Assembly (NCBI GenBank): GCA_019694755.1
Contig: JAIBBI010000021.1
Coordinates: 1 to 55,722, forward strand
Source: Gemmataceae bacterium
GTDB lineage: Bacteria > Planctomycetota > Planctomycetia > Gemmatales > Gemmataceae
Reading direction: 5' to 3'
DNA: 55,722 nucleotides
In this document: piece by piece, positions 34,988 to 44,588 of the stretch
Layout of the letters: each line of letters begins with the position of its first letter
Position numbering within the stretch: position 1 is the stretch's first letter
Position numbers and translations under genes: made by a program
Notes under the pieces: generated by a model
Told to the model about the DNA's origin: nothing
Databases searched by the model: none
The model's input: the letters and a program-made list of their open reading frames with translations, nothing else

Positions 34988-35093
34988 CGCGGTCCTTCGC
35001 GGGGGGATGTGGCTCATATCATAACGATTCCTCTCCGCAGCCGTAACCCCGGGTCGGGGGTGGTTGCGCGCCCGAGCCGAGGAGAAAGTGCCG

Positions 35094-36269
35094 ATGCGTC
35101 TGTCCCAGTTCGCGAAGATTGTGCAGCCGTCCGCGACGCTCGCGGCCGGCGCGAAGGCGCGGCAATTGCGCGAGCAGGGCGTGAAGGTCTTCGATTTCAG
35201 CCTCGGCGAACCGGACATGAACACGCCGGAGCACATCGCCGCCGCCGCCGCCAGCGCGGTCGTCGCCGGGCACACGCATTACACGCCCGCCGGCGGCCTG
35301 CCCGACCTGAAGAAGGCCGTGGCCCAGTGGTACGCGAAGAACTACGGACTGGAAGCCGGCCTCGACCGCATCGTGATCTCGAACGGGGCGAAGCACGCGA
35401 TTCACAACGCCCTGCTCGCGCTCGTCGGCCCCGGCGACGAAGTGATCATCCCCACGCCCTATTGGGTCAGCTACAGCGACCTCGTGGTGATGGCCGGCGC
35501 GACGCCGGTGCTGGTGCCCACGACGCTCGAATCCGGCTTCAAGATGTCGCCCGCGCAGTACCGCGCGGCCCGGACGCCGAAGACCCGGCTTCTGATGCTC
35601 AACTCGCCGTGCAACCCCACGGGCACGGTCTACACCCGGGCCGAACTCGAGGCGATCGTCGACGCAGTGCTGGAGACCGAAGCTACGATCCTGTCGGACG
35701 AAATCTACGAGCAGCTTTGTTTCGGCGACGCCCGGCCGACCTGCATCGCCAGCCTTCGGCCCGGACTGCTCGACCGGACCGTGACGGTGAGCGGGGCGAG
35801 CAAGAGTTACGCGATGACCGGCTGGCGCATGGGCTGGGCGATCGCACCGCCGGCCGTGGCCCAGTTGATGACCGATATCCAGAGCCAGGAGACGGGCTGC
35901 CCCTCGAGCGTCGCCCAGCACGCGCTGATTGCCGCGCTGTCGGGGCCGCAGGAGTGCGTGGCCCGGATGCGGCAGGAGTTCGCGGCCCGGCGCGACATCG
36001 TGGCCGGCCGACTCGCGGCAATCCCCGGCATCCGCCTGCACCGGCCCGACGGCGCGTTCTACGCATTCTTCGACGTGTCGAGCTATTTCAACTCGTCGAT
36101 CCGCGACTCGGCCGCCTTCTGCACCGCGGCCCTGGCCGAGGCGCACGTCAACCTCGTGCCCGGCAGCGCGTTCGGCTGCGAAGGCTACGTCCGCCTCAGC
36201 TTCGCCGTCGCGCGGGCCGAGATCGAGGGCGGCCTCGACGCCTTCGCCGCCTGGCTGGCCAGGCGGTAG
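35094..36269 (+). CDS. aspC: Pyridoxal-phosphate aminotransferase, aspartate type
   Basis: A 391-residue class I/II aminotransferase that exchanges the amino group of Asp or a related amino acid with 2-oxoglutarate. The PLP Lys is in VSGASKSYAMTGWRMGWA. Other signatures are FSLGEPDMNTP, YTPAGGLPDLKKAVAQWY, NSPCNPTGTVYT and ILSDEIYEQLCF, and the C-terminal Arg lies in GYVRLSFAVAR. The ATG at 35094 has GGAG nine bases upstream and was preferred to a TTG at 35064. The AspC-like (subgroup Ib) identity is likely, but arogenate/prephenate activity cannot be excluded. Confidence 0.88.
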   Translation: MRLSQFAKIVQPSATLAAGAKARQLREQGVKVFDFSLGEPDMNTPEHIAAAAASAVVAGHTHYTPAGGLPDLKKAVAQWYAKNYGLEAGLDRIVISNGAKHAIHNALLALVGPGDEVIIPTPYWVSYSDLVVMAGATPVLVPTTLESGFKMSPAQYRAARTPKTRLLMLNSPCNPTGTVYTRAELEAIVDAVLETEATILSDEIYEQLCFGDARPTCIASLRPGLLDRTVTVSGASKSYAMTGWRMGWAIAPPAVAQLMTDIQSQETGCPSSVAQHALIAALSGPQECVARMRQEFAARRDIVAGRLAAIPGIRLHRPDGAFYAFFDVSSYFNSSIRDSAAFCTAALAEAHVNLVPGSAFGCEGYVRLSFAVARAEIEGGLDAFAAWLARR

Positions 36270-36534
36270 CGGGGCCAACCGATGCCCACGTCGATGGACA
36301 GCTCTCACGGACTTCTTGACTGGCGTTTACTTCAGGCACTTTACTGACCGCGGCGAACGGGTTATCATTCCGGAATCGTGTCATCGACCTGACGGGACCA
36401 ATGGGCCGGTTTCGGTCTGCCTGACCGGCGCATGAGTCCTGTGCCGAGCCTGAGCCAGTCGGCGAAGAGGCATTAAGTCGTTGTTTTGCAAGATGCCGCG
36501 ACGAATGCGCGAATTCTAATCGAGGAGTGGTGCA

Positions 36535-37566
36535 ATGAAAACGTTGACCTGGTGCAGCGTACTTTACATGTTTGCCAGCGCTCCGCTCATAGGCCAGGAC
36601 TTCCCCGGGCAACACCTCCCGGAGAAGCAAACACCTCCAGGAAATGTGAAACAGGTGTGGGCGAACAAGGAAAAGGACGCCTGTATACTGGTGCGCGAGG
36701 ACTCGGACACAATCGAACTGTGGAACATGAGCAAAAACCGCCTGCTCTTCAAGCTGGCTCCGAGGCCGGGAAGGAACATTCGCCTCATCTGCCCGACTTC
36801 GGACGGCAAGGCACTTCTCGTGGCAAGTCCCAAGACCGAACTTGCCTTTTTTGACCTGCCATCGGTGTTCGACGGAAAGCTCGTGCCATCGAAGCGAGAG
36901 CTCAACCCGTGCAATACGTCCAGTGAAACTGTCGTGTGGGTTTCCGCTCCTTCAATGACGGATATCCTCGTTGGGACGTTGCTGTTTCCAACGCTTTATC
37001 GTTACGTCGAAAACGACTCAAAGCCTCAACGACTGTTTGCCTTGAATGGGATTCCCGTAGCAATTGCTGCTGCGGACAATAACAAACTCGTGGCCTATGT
37101 CGAAACTGAAGCGCAAAGGGTTCGGATAGTCGAATTGGGTGGTCCGCGATCACTGCTCGAATACAAGCTCGATGCAGATTCGAGCGTTGGCTGGCTGATT
37201 GGAGTGGAAGGAAAAAAGGAAGTATACTTCATAAACCACAACGGTACGGTAAGACTCACTGTGTCGCCGCAAGGATCCCTCGACTCCACGCTCATCTCCA
37301 AGTCGAGTCACCTGATTGCCGTCAGTCCGAATGGTGATTTTGGTTTGTTCGCAGATGACGGAATCTACAAATCCGGTGCGACTTGTCGAAAGTTGAACGA
37401 CCCGACCAAACATGTGTGGAAGGCAAAGGCAACACTTGATCGCTTGCCGGGCATCGGGATCGGAGCACGGGCAATGGTGACGAACGACGGTCAATTCGCC
37501 GCCGTGGTTGCGGACAAGCGAGCCTATGTATGGTTCGACGACGACTGGAAACAGGTAGGCAACTAG
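36535..37566 (+). CDS. Secreted beta-propeller-like hypothetical protein
   Basis: A 343-residue exported protein with a short signal peptide (LTWCSVLYMFASAPLIGQ). The rest is short strands with repeated phrasing (TIELWNMSKNRLLFKL, GKALLVASPKTELAFFDLP, DNNKLVAYVETEAQRVRIVE, NGDFGLFADDGIYK, DGQFAAVVADKRAYVWFDDD), which resembles WD40-type blades. GAGGAG lies before the ATG. The gene is visibly less GC-rich than its neighbours and uses many A/T-ending codons (aaa, gaa, aat), a sign of recent acquisition. Role unknown. Confidence 0.75.
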   Translation: MKTLTWCSVLYMFASAPLIGQDFPGQHLPEKQTPPGNVKQVWANKEKDACILVREDSDTIELWNMSKNRLLFKLAPRPGRNIRLICPTSDGKALLVASPKTELAFFDLPSVFDGKLVPSKRELNPCNTSSETVVWVSAPSMTDILVGTLLFPTLYRYVENDSKPQRLFALNGIPVAIAAADNNKLVAYVETEAQRVRIVELGGPRSLLEYKLDADSSVGWLIGVEGKKEVYFINHNGTVRLTVSPQGSLDSTLISKSSHLIAVSPNGDFGLFADDGIYKSGATCRKLNDPTKHVWKAKATLDRLPGIGIGARAMVTNDGQFAAVVADKRAYVWFDDDWKQVGN

Positions 37567-38127
37567 ATGATTGAAGCGGCTGGTTACTGCCGAAAGAGCA
37601 TGTGGCGGGTCGCCGCCATATGCGCGAACAACTGCTGAAATAGATAGTGCCCAATTTTTTTCGATTCCGGGACAACGCCGATGCGTGCTTTCTTCCGTCG
37701 CTGCTGGGACTGGCTGTTCCGCCGACCGCGAAAGCGGCGCAAGCCCACTCCACAACCACGACTCGGGCTCCGCGGCTTCGAAGACCGGATTTCACCGGGG
37801 TAGCAGCAATGCCCCGCCCTCTTGTCGGGCTCCGCCGCATGGACGGCGCCAGCAAAAGTTCACTTTCTGCCACGTTCCGTTTAGTCGTTGCCGTTATGTC
37901 TTCGCTCCATTTTCCGCGATCGGCGGCCGGAACCGCGAGGCGTCGTTTTGCGGAGGAGCGGGGATAATGAGGACACGGGCGGGGGCGTCCTGCACGATCC
38001 GGTGGGAGTCGTCAGGTTCCCGATTCCTCAGTCGTTCCGGACAGAATAATCCCGGATATGGTATTCTCGCTGAGACGCAGCGCCGTCGGGACTGCGTTTC
38101 GAACGGATCTCACGAGCACGAACACAC
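37567..38127. other. Intergenic region with an orphan leader-like ORF
   Basis: About 560 bases without an ordinary gene. The only frame of interest is the 40-codon leader-like ORF at 37681-37803 (listed separately). The sequence after it continues as a frame interrupted by stops. Near 38050-38085 the string AATAATCCCGGATATGGTATTCT could be promoter sequence for the gene at 38128, but no pair of boxes is convincing. Confidence 0.55.
37681..37803 (+). pseudogene. Orphan LExRxxP-type leader, probable remnant of a surface-protein gene
   Basis: A 40-codon frame from ATG to TAG encodes an Arg/Lys-rich start (MRAFFRRCWDWLFRRPRKRR) followed by PRLGLRGFEDRISPG. This is very like the basic N-terminus plus L-E-x-R-x-x-P/S leader of planctomycete surface proteins (compare LEGRCVPATF in the first gene of this window), but the frame stops at once. 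The sequence after the TAG reads on without an obvious protein. It could be a decayed gene, a leader cut off by deletion, or a real short peptide. There is no strong ribosome site. Confidence 0.45.
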
Positions 38128-38697
38128 ATGCCGCTGAATGAAGAGTTGACCTGGGCGTCCGTCGGGAAGATCGTCACGGACTCGAGCACCGGTGCGACCG
38201 TGGCGGACGCGTTTCAGATGCTGTTCGGGCAGCCGAGCAAGGACTTGCTGCCCGCGGGTATGCTGCTTTACAAATTCAACGACGAGCCGAGGGTCCGCCC
38301 CGCGCGATTTGGCGGCGATCCCGCGCCGTCGGACTGCCCGATGAGCCCGTGGTGGACGGCCAGCCTGCCCTACAAGCACGACGGCGGACTGGAACAGCGA
38401 CTCAAGATCGCCCAGGCCAACGGGGTCAGCGCGCGGGAGTGGGGTCGGCTGACGTCGGTCATCAAGGAAGGCTGGAATTCGCTGGCGTATCTGATGGAGA
38501 TCAAGCTGAAAGAGCCGGTTTACGGCTGGTTCGGCGGGTTCAAGGGCATGGCCCGCGGGTCCGGGCCGGGCTCGAAACGCGACAGCGCCCGGGAAGGCAG
38601 CAGCGGCTGCAAGAACCTGCCGGGCGGCGGGACGCAGTTTTACATCCCGAATCTGAAATTCTTCCACGTCGCGAGTTTCTCGTTCCGGGAACTGTGA
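38128..38697 (+). CDS. Hypothetical protein upstream of the tandem kinase
   Basis: A 189-residue protein without signal peptide or membrane helix. Its conserved-looking parts are TDSSTGATVADAFQMLFGQP, then DLLPAGMLLYKFNDEP, DCPMSPWWTASLPYKHDGGL and WNSLAYLMEIKLKEPVYGWF, with a Gly-rich patch (ARGSGPGSK) before the C-terminal FYIPNLKFFHVASFSFREL. The order of a strand with an aromatic/basic residue, an SPWW motif and a later E-x-K strand recalls ADP-ribosyltransferase-fold proteins, but this is a weak pattern match. It precedes the giant kinase by 154 nt and may form a unit with it. Confidence 0.65.
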   Translation: MPLNEELTWASVGKIVTDSSTGATVADAFQMLFGQPSKDLLPAGMLLYKFNDEPRVRPARFGGDPAPSDCPMSPWWTASLPYKHDGGLEQRLKIAQANGVSAREWGRLTSVIKEGWNSLAYLMEIKLKEPVYGWFGGFKGMARGSGPGSKRDSAREGSSGCKNLPGGGTQFYIPNLKFFHVASFSFREL

Positions 38698-38800
38698 TCA
38701 GGCCCGGGTCGCCCGGCCCCCGTGGCCCTCGCCCGCAAAGTCGGTCACTCCGATCCGCACGGAAGGATCGTGGCGCATTGCATTACCGTCGAATAGCAGC

Positions 38801-38814
38801 TAACCTGTAGGTTA
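38801..38814. promoter_or_regulatory. Palindromic candidate operator upstream of the tandem kinase gene
   Basis: TAACCT and AGGTTA form a perfect 6-bp dyad around GT, 37 nt before the kinase ATG at 38852. It is the most symmetric element in this 154-nt intergenic region and is AT-rich against a GC-rich background, which fits a regulator binding site. The regulator is unknown. Confidence 0.4.
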
Positions 38815-38851
38815 TCTGGCGAGTGAGTCCCGCCGGTCCCCGGGGGCTGAT

Positions 38852-41800
38852 ATGCGCGTTTATCGGGTGGGCGACGAACCCGTCCCGCAGTACCGCCTGG
38901 TCAAGAAACTCGGTCAGGGCGGCTTCGGCTCGGTCTGGAAGGCGGAAGGCCCCGGCGGCACTGAGTGCGCGCTGAAGTTCCTTTCCATGGGCAATAACCA
39001 GGGGCTGCGCGAGTACCGCTCGGTCAAGCTCCTGCGTAACGTCCGCCACCCGCACCTCGCGCCGCTTTCGGCCTTCTGGCTGAAAGACGCGAACGAGAAC
39101 CTGCTCGGCGACAACATCTCCGACACCACCGAATTCCAGAACATCGGCTGCGAGCTGATCATCGCCATGGGCCTGGGCGAACGCAGCCTCGCCGACCGGC
39201 TCGAGGAGTGCCAGAAGGCCGGCCAGGCCGGGATGCCGATCAACGAACTGCTCCATTACATGGGCCAGTCGGCCGACGCCATCGACTACCTCAACCGGCC
39301 AGTCCATAACCTCGGCCAGTCCCAGCATTCCGCTCTGCGGCACGGCGACATCAAGCCCGCAAACATCCTCATCGTCGGCGGCGGCGTCTGGGTCTGCGAC
39401 TTCGGCCTGGCCGGGCTGCTCGGGGGCGGCGACGCCCGCACCAGCGCGGGCACTCCGATGTTCACGCCCGCTTATGCCGCCCCGGAGATTGTGAACTATC
39501 GCGGCGCAAGCCCGTTCAGCGATCAGTATTCGCTGGCCGTGAGCTACGTCGAAATGCGTTCGGGCCGACTTCCCTACGATGCCGACAGCAAGGACGCCGT
39601 CGTCGCGCTCATCAGCATCGGCGCGATCGATGTCGATTTCCTGCCCAAGGCCGAAGCCGAAGTCATCAAGCGGGCGCTGTCCTTCAAGGCCGACGAACGA
39701 TTCCCCACCTGCACCGACATGGTCAAGGCGCTCGAACGCGCTATTCGCCCGGAAAAGGGTGGCGCGGCGGCCCCGCCGGCCAGCGGATCGACCGGCAAGC
39801 CGCCGATCGCGGAGGAGATCTTCCACCGCGGGCGCGAAATCGTCCACGGTTACAAGCTCGAGAAGTGTCTGGGCAAGGGCGGCTACGGCGAAGTCTGGCA
39901 GGCGACCGGCCCCGGCAAGACAAAGGTCGCGCTCAAGATCGTCAAGGACCTCTCGGGCATCAAGGGCAAGCAGGAGTGGACCGCCCTCGAGACGATCAAG
40001 GACGAACTCGACCACCCCAACCTGATGAAGATGCAGGCCTTCTGGCTGCTCGACCCGTGGGGCACGGTCATCCCCGATGAGGATTACCCGCGCCCGGGCG
40101 GACCGCAACCGGCCTACCTCATCATCCTGACCGAACTGGCCTCCAAGAACCTGATGCAGCGGCTGCACGAGTGCCAGGAGCAGGGCCTGCCCGGCATCCC
40201 GGGTAAGGAACTCCTCGAATACATGAGGCAGTCGGCCCGGGCCCTCGACTACCTGAACCTCGAGAAGCACTCATACGGCGACCGCGAAGGCGCGATCGTC
40301 CACCGCGACATCAAGCCGGAAAACATCCTTCTTACGAAGTCGAACGACGTCAAGGTTTGCGACTTCGGCCTTGCGAAGATGATGGACGGCACGGTCTCGA
40401 ACGTATCGACCAACAGCCAGGGCATGACGCCGTATTACGCCGCGCCGGAGTTGTTGCGGAAAAAACTGACTCGCTGGACGGATCAGTACTCGCTTGCGGT
40501 GACGTATTATCACCTTCGCACGGGCCGGCTGCCGATCGACACAAGCCTTTCGCAGATCGAGCAGTGGATGGCGCTGGGCGAGGGTCGGCTCGACCTGAGC
40601 GGCCTGCCGGAAAACGAACGGGCGGTGATCGAACGCGGCACGAAGTTGGAGCCGACCGAGAGGTTCGCGACGTGCAGCGAACTGGTGGCCGGGCTGTTCA
40701 GCAGCGTGGGCCTGTCGCTGCCCGACATGCACTCGGTGCCGGACGTGCAACTGCCGAACCGGCCCTCGGACCCCGACACAGGCCAGCCCAAGACCGACCC
40801 GAACGTCTCAAGCAACACGGTCAACTATGTGCCCGAGGCGGCCCGGCAACACGCACCCATCCTTTCCGACATCCGCCCGGACCTGAGCCGTTCGACGGCG
40901 ACGGCCGAGAAGAAGGCGGGCGCGAAGCCGGCCGTGCTGCATAAGGCCGGGCTGATGGAGACGTTGGGGCCGGAAGGGCTCCAGGAAGCCCGCGAGACGC
41001 CGGCGTCGGGATTTCAGGGCGATCGCCGGTCGATCGCCGCAGTCGACGACGACATGTGGACGAGCGGGTCGGCCGCGCCGCCCGCACCGCAACCGGTGCC
41101 GGCACCGGCAGCCAACGACTGGCGGAAAAAGCCCGCGGCTGATGTCGGGGCGGTCATTGTCGCGCCACGCAAGGCTCTGCCGGTCGGCAAGATCGCCGCG
41201 GCCGTCGGCATTCTGCTTGGCCTCGGCGTCGGCGTGCCCGTCGCCGTCAAGATGTTCTCGGGCGGCGGCGGTGAAACCAAGACCGCCCAGGACGACCCGA
41301 AGAAGAAGGACAAGGACAAGGGCGACACGAAGACCGGCACCGAGTACGTGACGCCGGTGCCGAAGGACCGCGGCACCCCGAAGCGCGACAAACTGCGGAC
41401 CGAGATCGCCGAGATGAAGCCGGAGGCGATGTCGCCGGACGACATGGCGACGATCGCTGCGGACATCGACAAGCTGAAGGCCGGCGGCGACGCGGCCGAT
41501 CAGGCCGCCGCCGCTGAACTCCAGGCCGACTTCACGCGGAAGCGACACGACTTCGGCCGGGCCCGGCTCAAGACACTGGAGCAGACCGTCGCGAAGCTCC
41601 CGCTCAACGACAAGTCGGCCGGGGCCGAAAAGCGCAAGGCGATCAACGACCTGCGCTCCGTGTATCTGAAAGACGCCACGCCGGCGATCAACCCGGACCT
41701 TTACAACGTCCTGCTCGCGCTGGTCGACGCCCGGTGCGACGGCAACGTGGCCGGTGCGATGGCGATGTTGAAGACTCCGGCCGCCCCGCCGATGTTCGCC

Positions 41801-44515
41801 GCGCTGCTCGACGAGTTCGACCGGCTGACGAAGTCGAAGCCTGCCGAGCGCAACGACGTGTTCAAGTACCTCTGGGAGCGGGCCGACAAGCTGCCGGACA
41901 CTGATCGCTCGAAGCTCCAAGGCACCTACTTTGCCGACCTCAGTGATTCGGTGCGGTCGTTGGTCCGAGGCGCGAAGCCGGACTGGAAGGCCGTCGTCGA
42001 TGCCTGCTCGGCTGCCGAGAAGGTCCGTGGCAACGACGCGGGGCTCGACACGGCATTCATCACCGTCGCGGCCGTCGAAGCCGCCGCCAGCCAGATCAAC
42101 GGCAAGCTCGACCCGGCCGCCGCCCGCGAATTCGCAAACAAGGTGAAGTCTTCGGGCCTCGACAGCGGCTACCGGTACTACGTGGCCGCACTGGTGAACG
42201 ACAGTCAACTCGGGGCGGCCGCCGATCTGTTGCGGGCGTATCCCGAGGACGAGAAGAAGATCGAAGACGAGCTCAAGCCGACCTACCGGCGGGCCAATGC
42301 CGCGAAGCTGCTCGCTTCGGCCGCCCAGGCGCGTTTCAGCGGCGGCGAACAGGACGACCCCCTGATCAGCCGGCTCGACGAGGCCTCCAAAAAGGTCATC
42401 GTGCAGTGGCTCGACCGGGCGGCCGTCATCGCCCCCGAAGGCGGCAAGGGCGACGTGCGGAGCCAGGCGCTCCGGGCCGTCGCCGCCTGGCCGACCGACT
42501 CGCTGAAGGTGCGGACGATCACTGGCAAGATCAGCGACGATCAGGCGATCAAGGAACTCGGCGCGGAGGCCCCCCTGTTCCTGTGGGCCAAGGCGAAGAG
42601 CCATGCCGACGCCACCAGCGCGGCCGCTCAGGTGACCGCCGCCCAGGCGTACGACAAACTCGCCCAAGTACTCCGTGACCAGTACATGATCCGCCCCACC
42701 GGCGACAAGCTGAAGGTCAGCGCGAAGACCATCGCCGACAAAGCGATCGACCCGGCCATCAAGATCGGCGAGAGCGTCGCATCGCAGGAGGGCGTCGACT
42801 TCCGCTTCTGGCTGGCCAACCTGTGTGCCGAGAAGGGTCGGTTGGTGCTGGAAAACCTCCGAGAATTCGGCTCCGACCCGAAGGTCGCCGTCACCGCCGC
42901 TATCGGCGCCTACGACAAGGCGCTCCAGTACGGCGACAAATCGAAGGCCCGGGCCACGTACATGGTCGAGCGGGCAATGGCCCTTCAGAAGAACCCGCAA
43001 CTGTTCACCGGCCTCGAGTCGTTCAGCAAGATCGCCACCGAAGCCGCAGCGATCGACGAGACCAACTACCTGCCGCCGTACCTGATGGCGCAGTACTACC
43101 ATTACAACGCCATCAACTTCACCCGCTCACTGGTGGAGTATCCGCGAGCCCGCGAGTTGTTCCTGCAGGCGATCCCGCAGTACAACACTGCGCTGCAGCT
43201 CAACAAGGACTCGAAGTATGCCGGTGCAAAGATCCATCGGGCCTACATGCTGACCAGTCTGGGCGGCATTTACACATGGTTGGCGGCGACTACCAACGAC
43301 ACGAGTTCCGAACAGGAATACCGGGCCAAAGCCAACGGCTGCTTCGACGAACTGGACACTTTCCCCGATCACTACAACGCCAGCGCTTATATCCAGAAGG
43401 CGCGGAACGAGGAAGACCGGGCGTGGCCGCGGGGCGACCCGGCCTTCTACAAGAAGGCCGACGCCGACTGTCGGGCTGCGATCGACGTGACCGACGAACC
43501 GCGCTACCGCGTGAACTACGGCCGGCTGCTCTACAAGTGGGTCGCGTTCGGCAAGACCGATTGGGCCATCCTGCAGAAGGCCAAGGCCCAGCTCGAGACG
43601 GCGATCCGCCAGACTTCGCGCAACGACGAGAAGGCCGAGGCACAGTTCTACCTTGGTCACATTTACCGGCTGCTCCAGGAGTATTCGAAGGCCCACGCGG
43701 CCTTTGAAGAGGCGATGAGGCTCGCGCCGGACACAATGCTCTTCGTCACCGGCCGGATCGAGGCACTGGTGGAAGAGGCGGAGCTTGTCCGCGGGCAAAG
43801 CTCGGCTTCGTCGGCCGCACTGGAAGCCATCGCCAAGGCGCTGGGCGAGCGGCGGGAGGAAAAGTACCGCGTGGTAAGTCAGCGGGCGCTGGGCTATGCC
43901 CGGCTCGTCGCCGACGCGGCCCGTCCGATCGCGGATCCGGCGGGCACGCTGGGTCTGCCGACCAACTTCCCGGCCGACCTGGGTCCGCTGGGTCAGTCTA
44001 ACGACAAGAAGGCCGAGGAGAACGCCGGGTTCCTGCTGCCCCGCGCCCTCGTATGGCTCGAAAACTATTTGAAGTTCGCCGACGAACTGCCGGCCCCGGC
44101 TCCCGACGACCTTCGCAAGCTTTGCGACGGGATGGTGAAGGCCGCCCGCAGCATCTTCAACGACAATCTCTCGCTGGAAGCCCGCGTGCGAAATAAGTGC
44201 GCCATCGCCCGGCTCCGGCTCGCGGCGAAGGAAAAGAACGCCGACGACCGCAAAGCGGCGATGGACCTGTTCACCTCCGGCATCGAACTCTTACACCCTC
44301 AGACGCCGATGGTCTGGAAGTACCACGACCAGTTCGCCCGCGAACTCTTGAAGCTGGGCCGGGAGACAGCCCGCGGCAAGGATGAACGCAAGGCTGACCT
44401 CGAGGAAGCGCAGAAGGTCGTACAGGCGGCCCTGAAGACAGCGCCTCCGACCGCAGCCCGCGACCTCGAACAACTCGCCGGCAGCATCACCCAGGCCATC
44501 GGGGATGTAAAATAG
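38852..44515 (+). CDS. Giant membrane protein with two tandem Ser/Thr kinase domains and a C-terminal TPR region
   Basis: An 1887-residue protein. Kinase 1 (about residues 14-300) has GQGGFGSVWKA, CALKFL, LRHGDIKPANILIV, CDFGLAGLL and APEIVN; its catalytic loop reads HGD instead of HRD. Kinase 2 (about 333-615) has GKGGYGEVWQA, VALKIV, VHRDIKPENILL, CDFGLAKMM and APELL. Both share an unusual insert beginning AFWL and ending with a helix LMQRLHECQEQG / LADRLEECQKAG. A Pro/Ala-rich linker leads to one membrane helix (GKIAAAVGILLGLGVGVPVAV, about 775-797), then a Lys/Asp-rich stretch and a long helical outer part with TPR-like repeats (about 1400-1640, e.g. FYLGHIYRLLQEYSKAHAAFEEA). Probably a transmembrane signalling scaffold. 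No obvious partner apart from the gene just upstream. Confidence 0.92.
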   Translation: MRVYRVGDEPVPQYRLVKKLGQGGFGSVWKAEGPGGTECALKFLSMGNNQGLREYRSVKLLRNVRHPHLAPLSAFWLKDANENLLGDNISDTTEFQNIGCELIIAMGLGERSLADRLEECQKAGQAGMPINELLHYMGQSADAIDYLNRPVHNLGQSQHSALRHGDIKPANILIVGGGVWVCDFGLAGLLGGGDARTSAGTPMFTPAYAAPEIVNYRGASPFSDQYSLAVSYVEMRSGRLPYDADSKDAVVALISIGAIDVDFLPKAEAEVIKRALSFKADERFPTCTDMVKALERAIRPEKGGAAAPPASGSTGKPPIAEEIFHRGREIVHGYKLEKCLGKGGYGEVWQATGPGKTKVALKIVKDLSGIKGKQEWTALETIKDELDHPNLMKMQAFWLLDPWGTVIPDEDYPRPGGPQPAYLIILTELASKNLMQRLHECQEQGLPGIPGKELLEYMRQSARALDYLNLEKHSYGDREGAIVHRDIKPENILLTKSNDVKVCDFGLAKMMDGTVSNVSTNSQGMTPYYAAPELLRKKLTRWTDQYSLAVTYYHLRTGRLPIDTSLSQIEQWMALGEGRLDLSGLPENERAVIERGTKLEPTERFATCSELVAGLFSSVGLSLPDMHSVPDVQLPNRPSDPDTGQPKTDPNVSSNTVNYVPEAARQHAPILSDIRPDLSRSTATAEKKAGAKPAVLHKAGLMETLGPEGLQEARETPASGFQGDRRSIAAVDDDMWTSGSAAPPAPQPVPAPAANDWRKKPAADVGAVIVAPRKALPVGKIAAAVGILLGLGVGVPVAVKMFSGGGGETKTAQDDPKKKDKDKGDTKTGTEYVTPVPKDRGTPKRDKLRTEIAEMKPEAMSPDDMATIAADIDKLKAGGDAADQAAAAELQADFTRKRHDFGRARLKTLEQTVAKLPLNDKSAGAEKRKAINDLRSVYLKDATPAINPDLYNVLLALVDARCDGNVAGAMAMLKTPAAPPMFAALLDEFDRLTKSKPAERNDVFKYLWERADKLPDTDRSKLQGTYFADLSDSVRSLVRGAKPDWKAVVDACSAAEKVRGNDAGLDTAFITVAAVEAAASQINGKLDPAAAREFANKVKSSGLDSGYRYYVAALVNDSQLGAAADLLRAYPEDEKKIEDELKPTYRRANAAKLLASAAQARFSGGEQDDPLISRLDEASKKVIVQWLDRAAVIAPEGGKGDVRSQALRAVAAWPTDSLKVRTITGKISDDQAIKELGAEAPLFLWAKAKSHADATSAAAQVTAAQAYDKLAQVLRDQYMIRPTGDKLKVSAKTIADKAIDPAIKIGESVASQEGVDFRFWLANLCAEKGRLVLENLREFGSDPKVAVTAAIGAYDKALQYGDKSKARATYMVERAMALQKNPQLFTGLESFSKIATEAAAIDETNYLPPYLMAQYYHYNAINFTRSLVEYPRARELFLQAIPQYNTALQLNKDSKYAGAKIHRAYMLTSLGGIYTWLAATTNDTSSEQEYRAKANGCFDELDTFPDHYNASAYIQKARNEEDRAWPRGDPAFYKKADADCRAAIDVTDEPRYRVNYGRLLYKWVAFGKTDWAILQKAKAQLETAIRQTSRNDEKAEAQFYLGHIYRLLQEYSKAHAAFEEAMRLAPDTMLFVTGRIEALVEEAELVRGQSSASSAALEAIAKALGERREEKYRVVSQRALGYARLVADAARPIADPAGTLGLPTNFPADLGPLGQSNDKKAEENAGFLLPRALVWLENYLKFADELPAPAPDDLRKLCDGMVKAARSIFNDNLSLEARVRNKCAIARLRLAAKEKNADDRKAAMDLFTSGIELLHPQTPMVWKYHDQFARELLKLGRETARGKDERKADLEEAQKVVQAALKTAPPTAARDLEQLAGSITQAIGDVK

Positions 44516-44588
44516 AAGAGACTTTTCTTAGTGCCCGGCGGAGCCGGTGAACGAAGAGTGGAGGGGCGCGTCGCCTGTGCCCCGCCTC

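Noticed and set aside
40808-43102. 764-residue open frame antisense to the tandem kinase
   Set aside because: It is an open frame produced by GC-biased codon positions. The sense frame has two kinase domains and TPR repeats.
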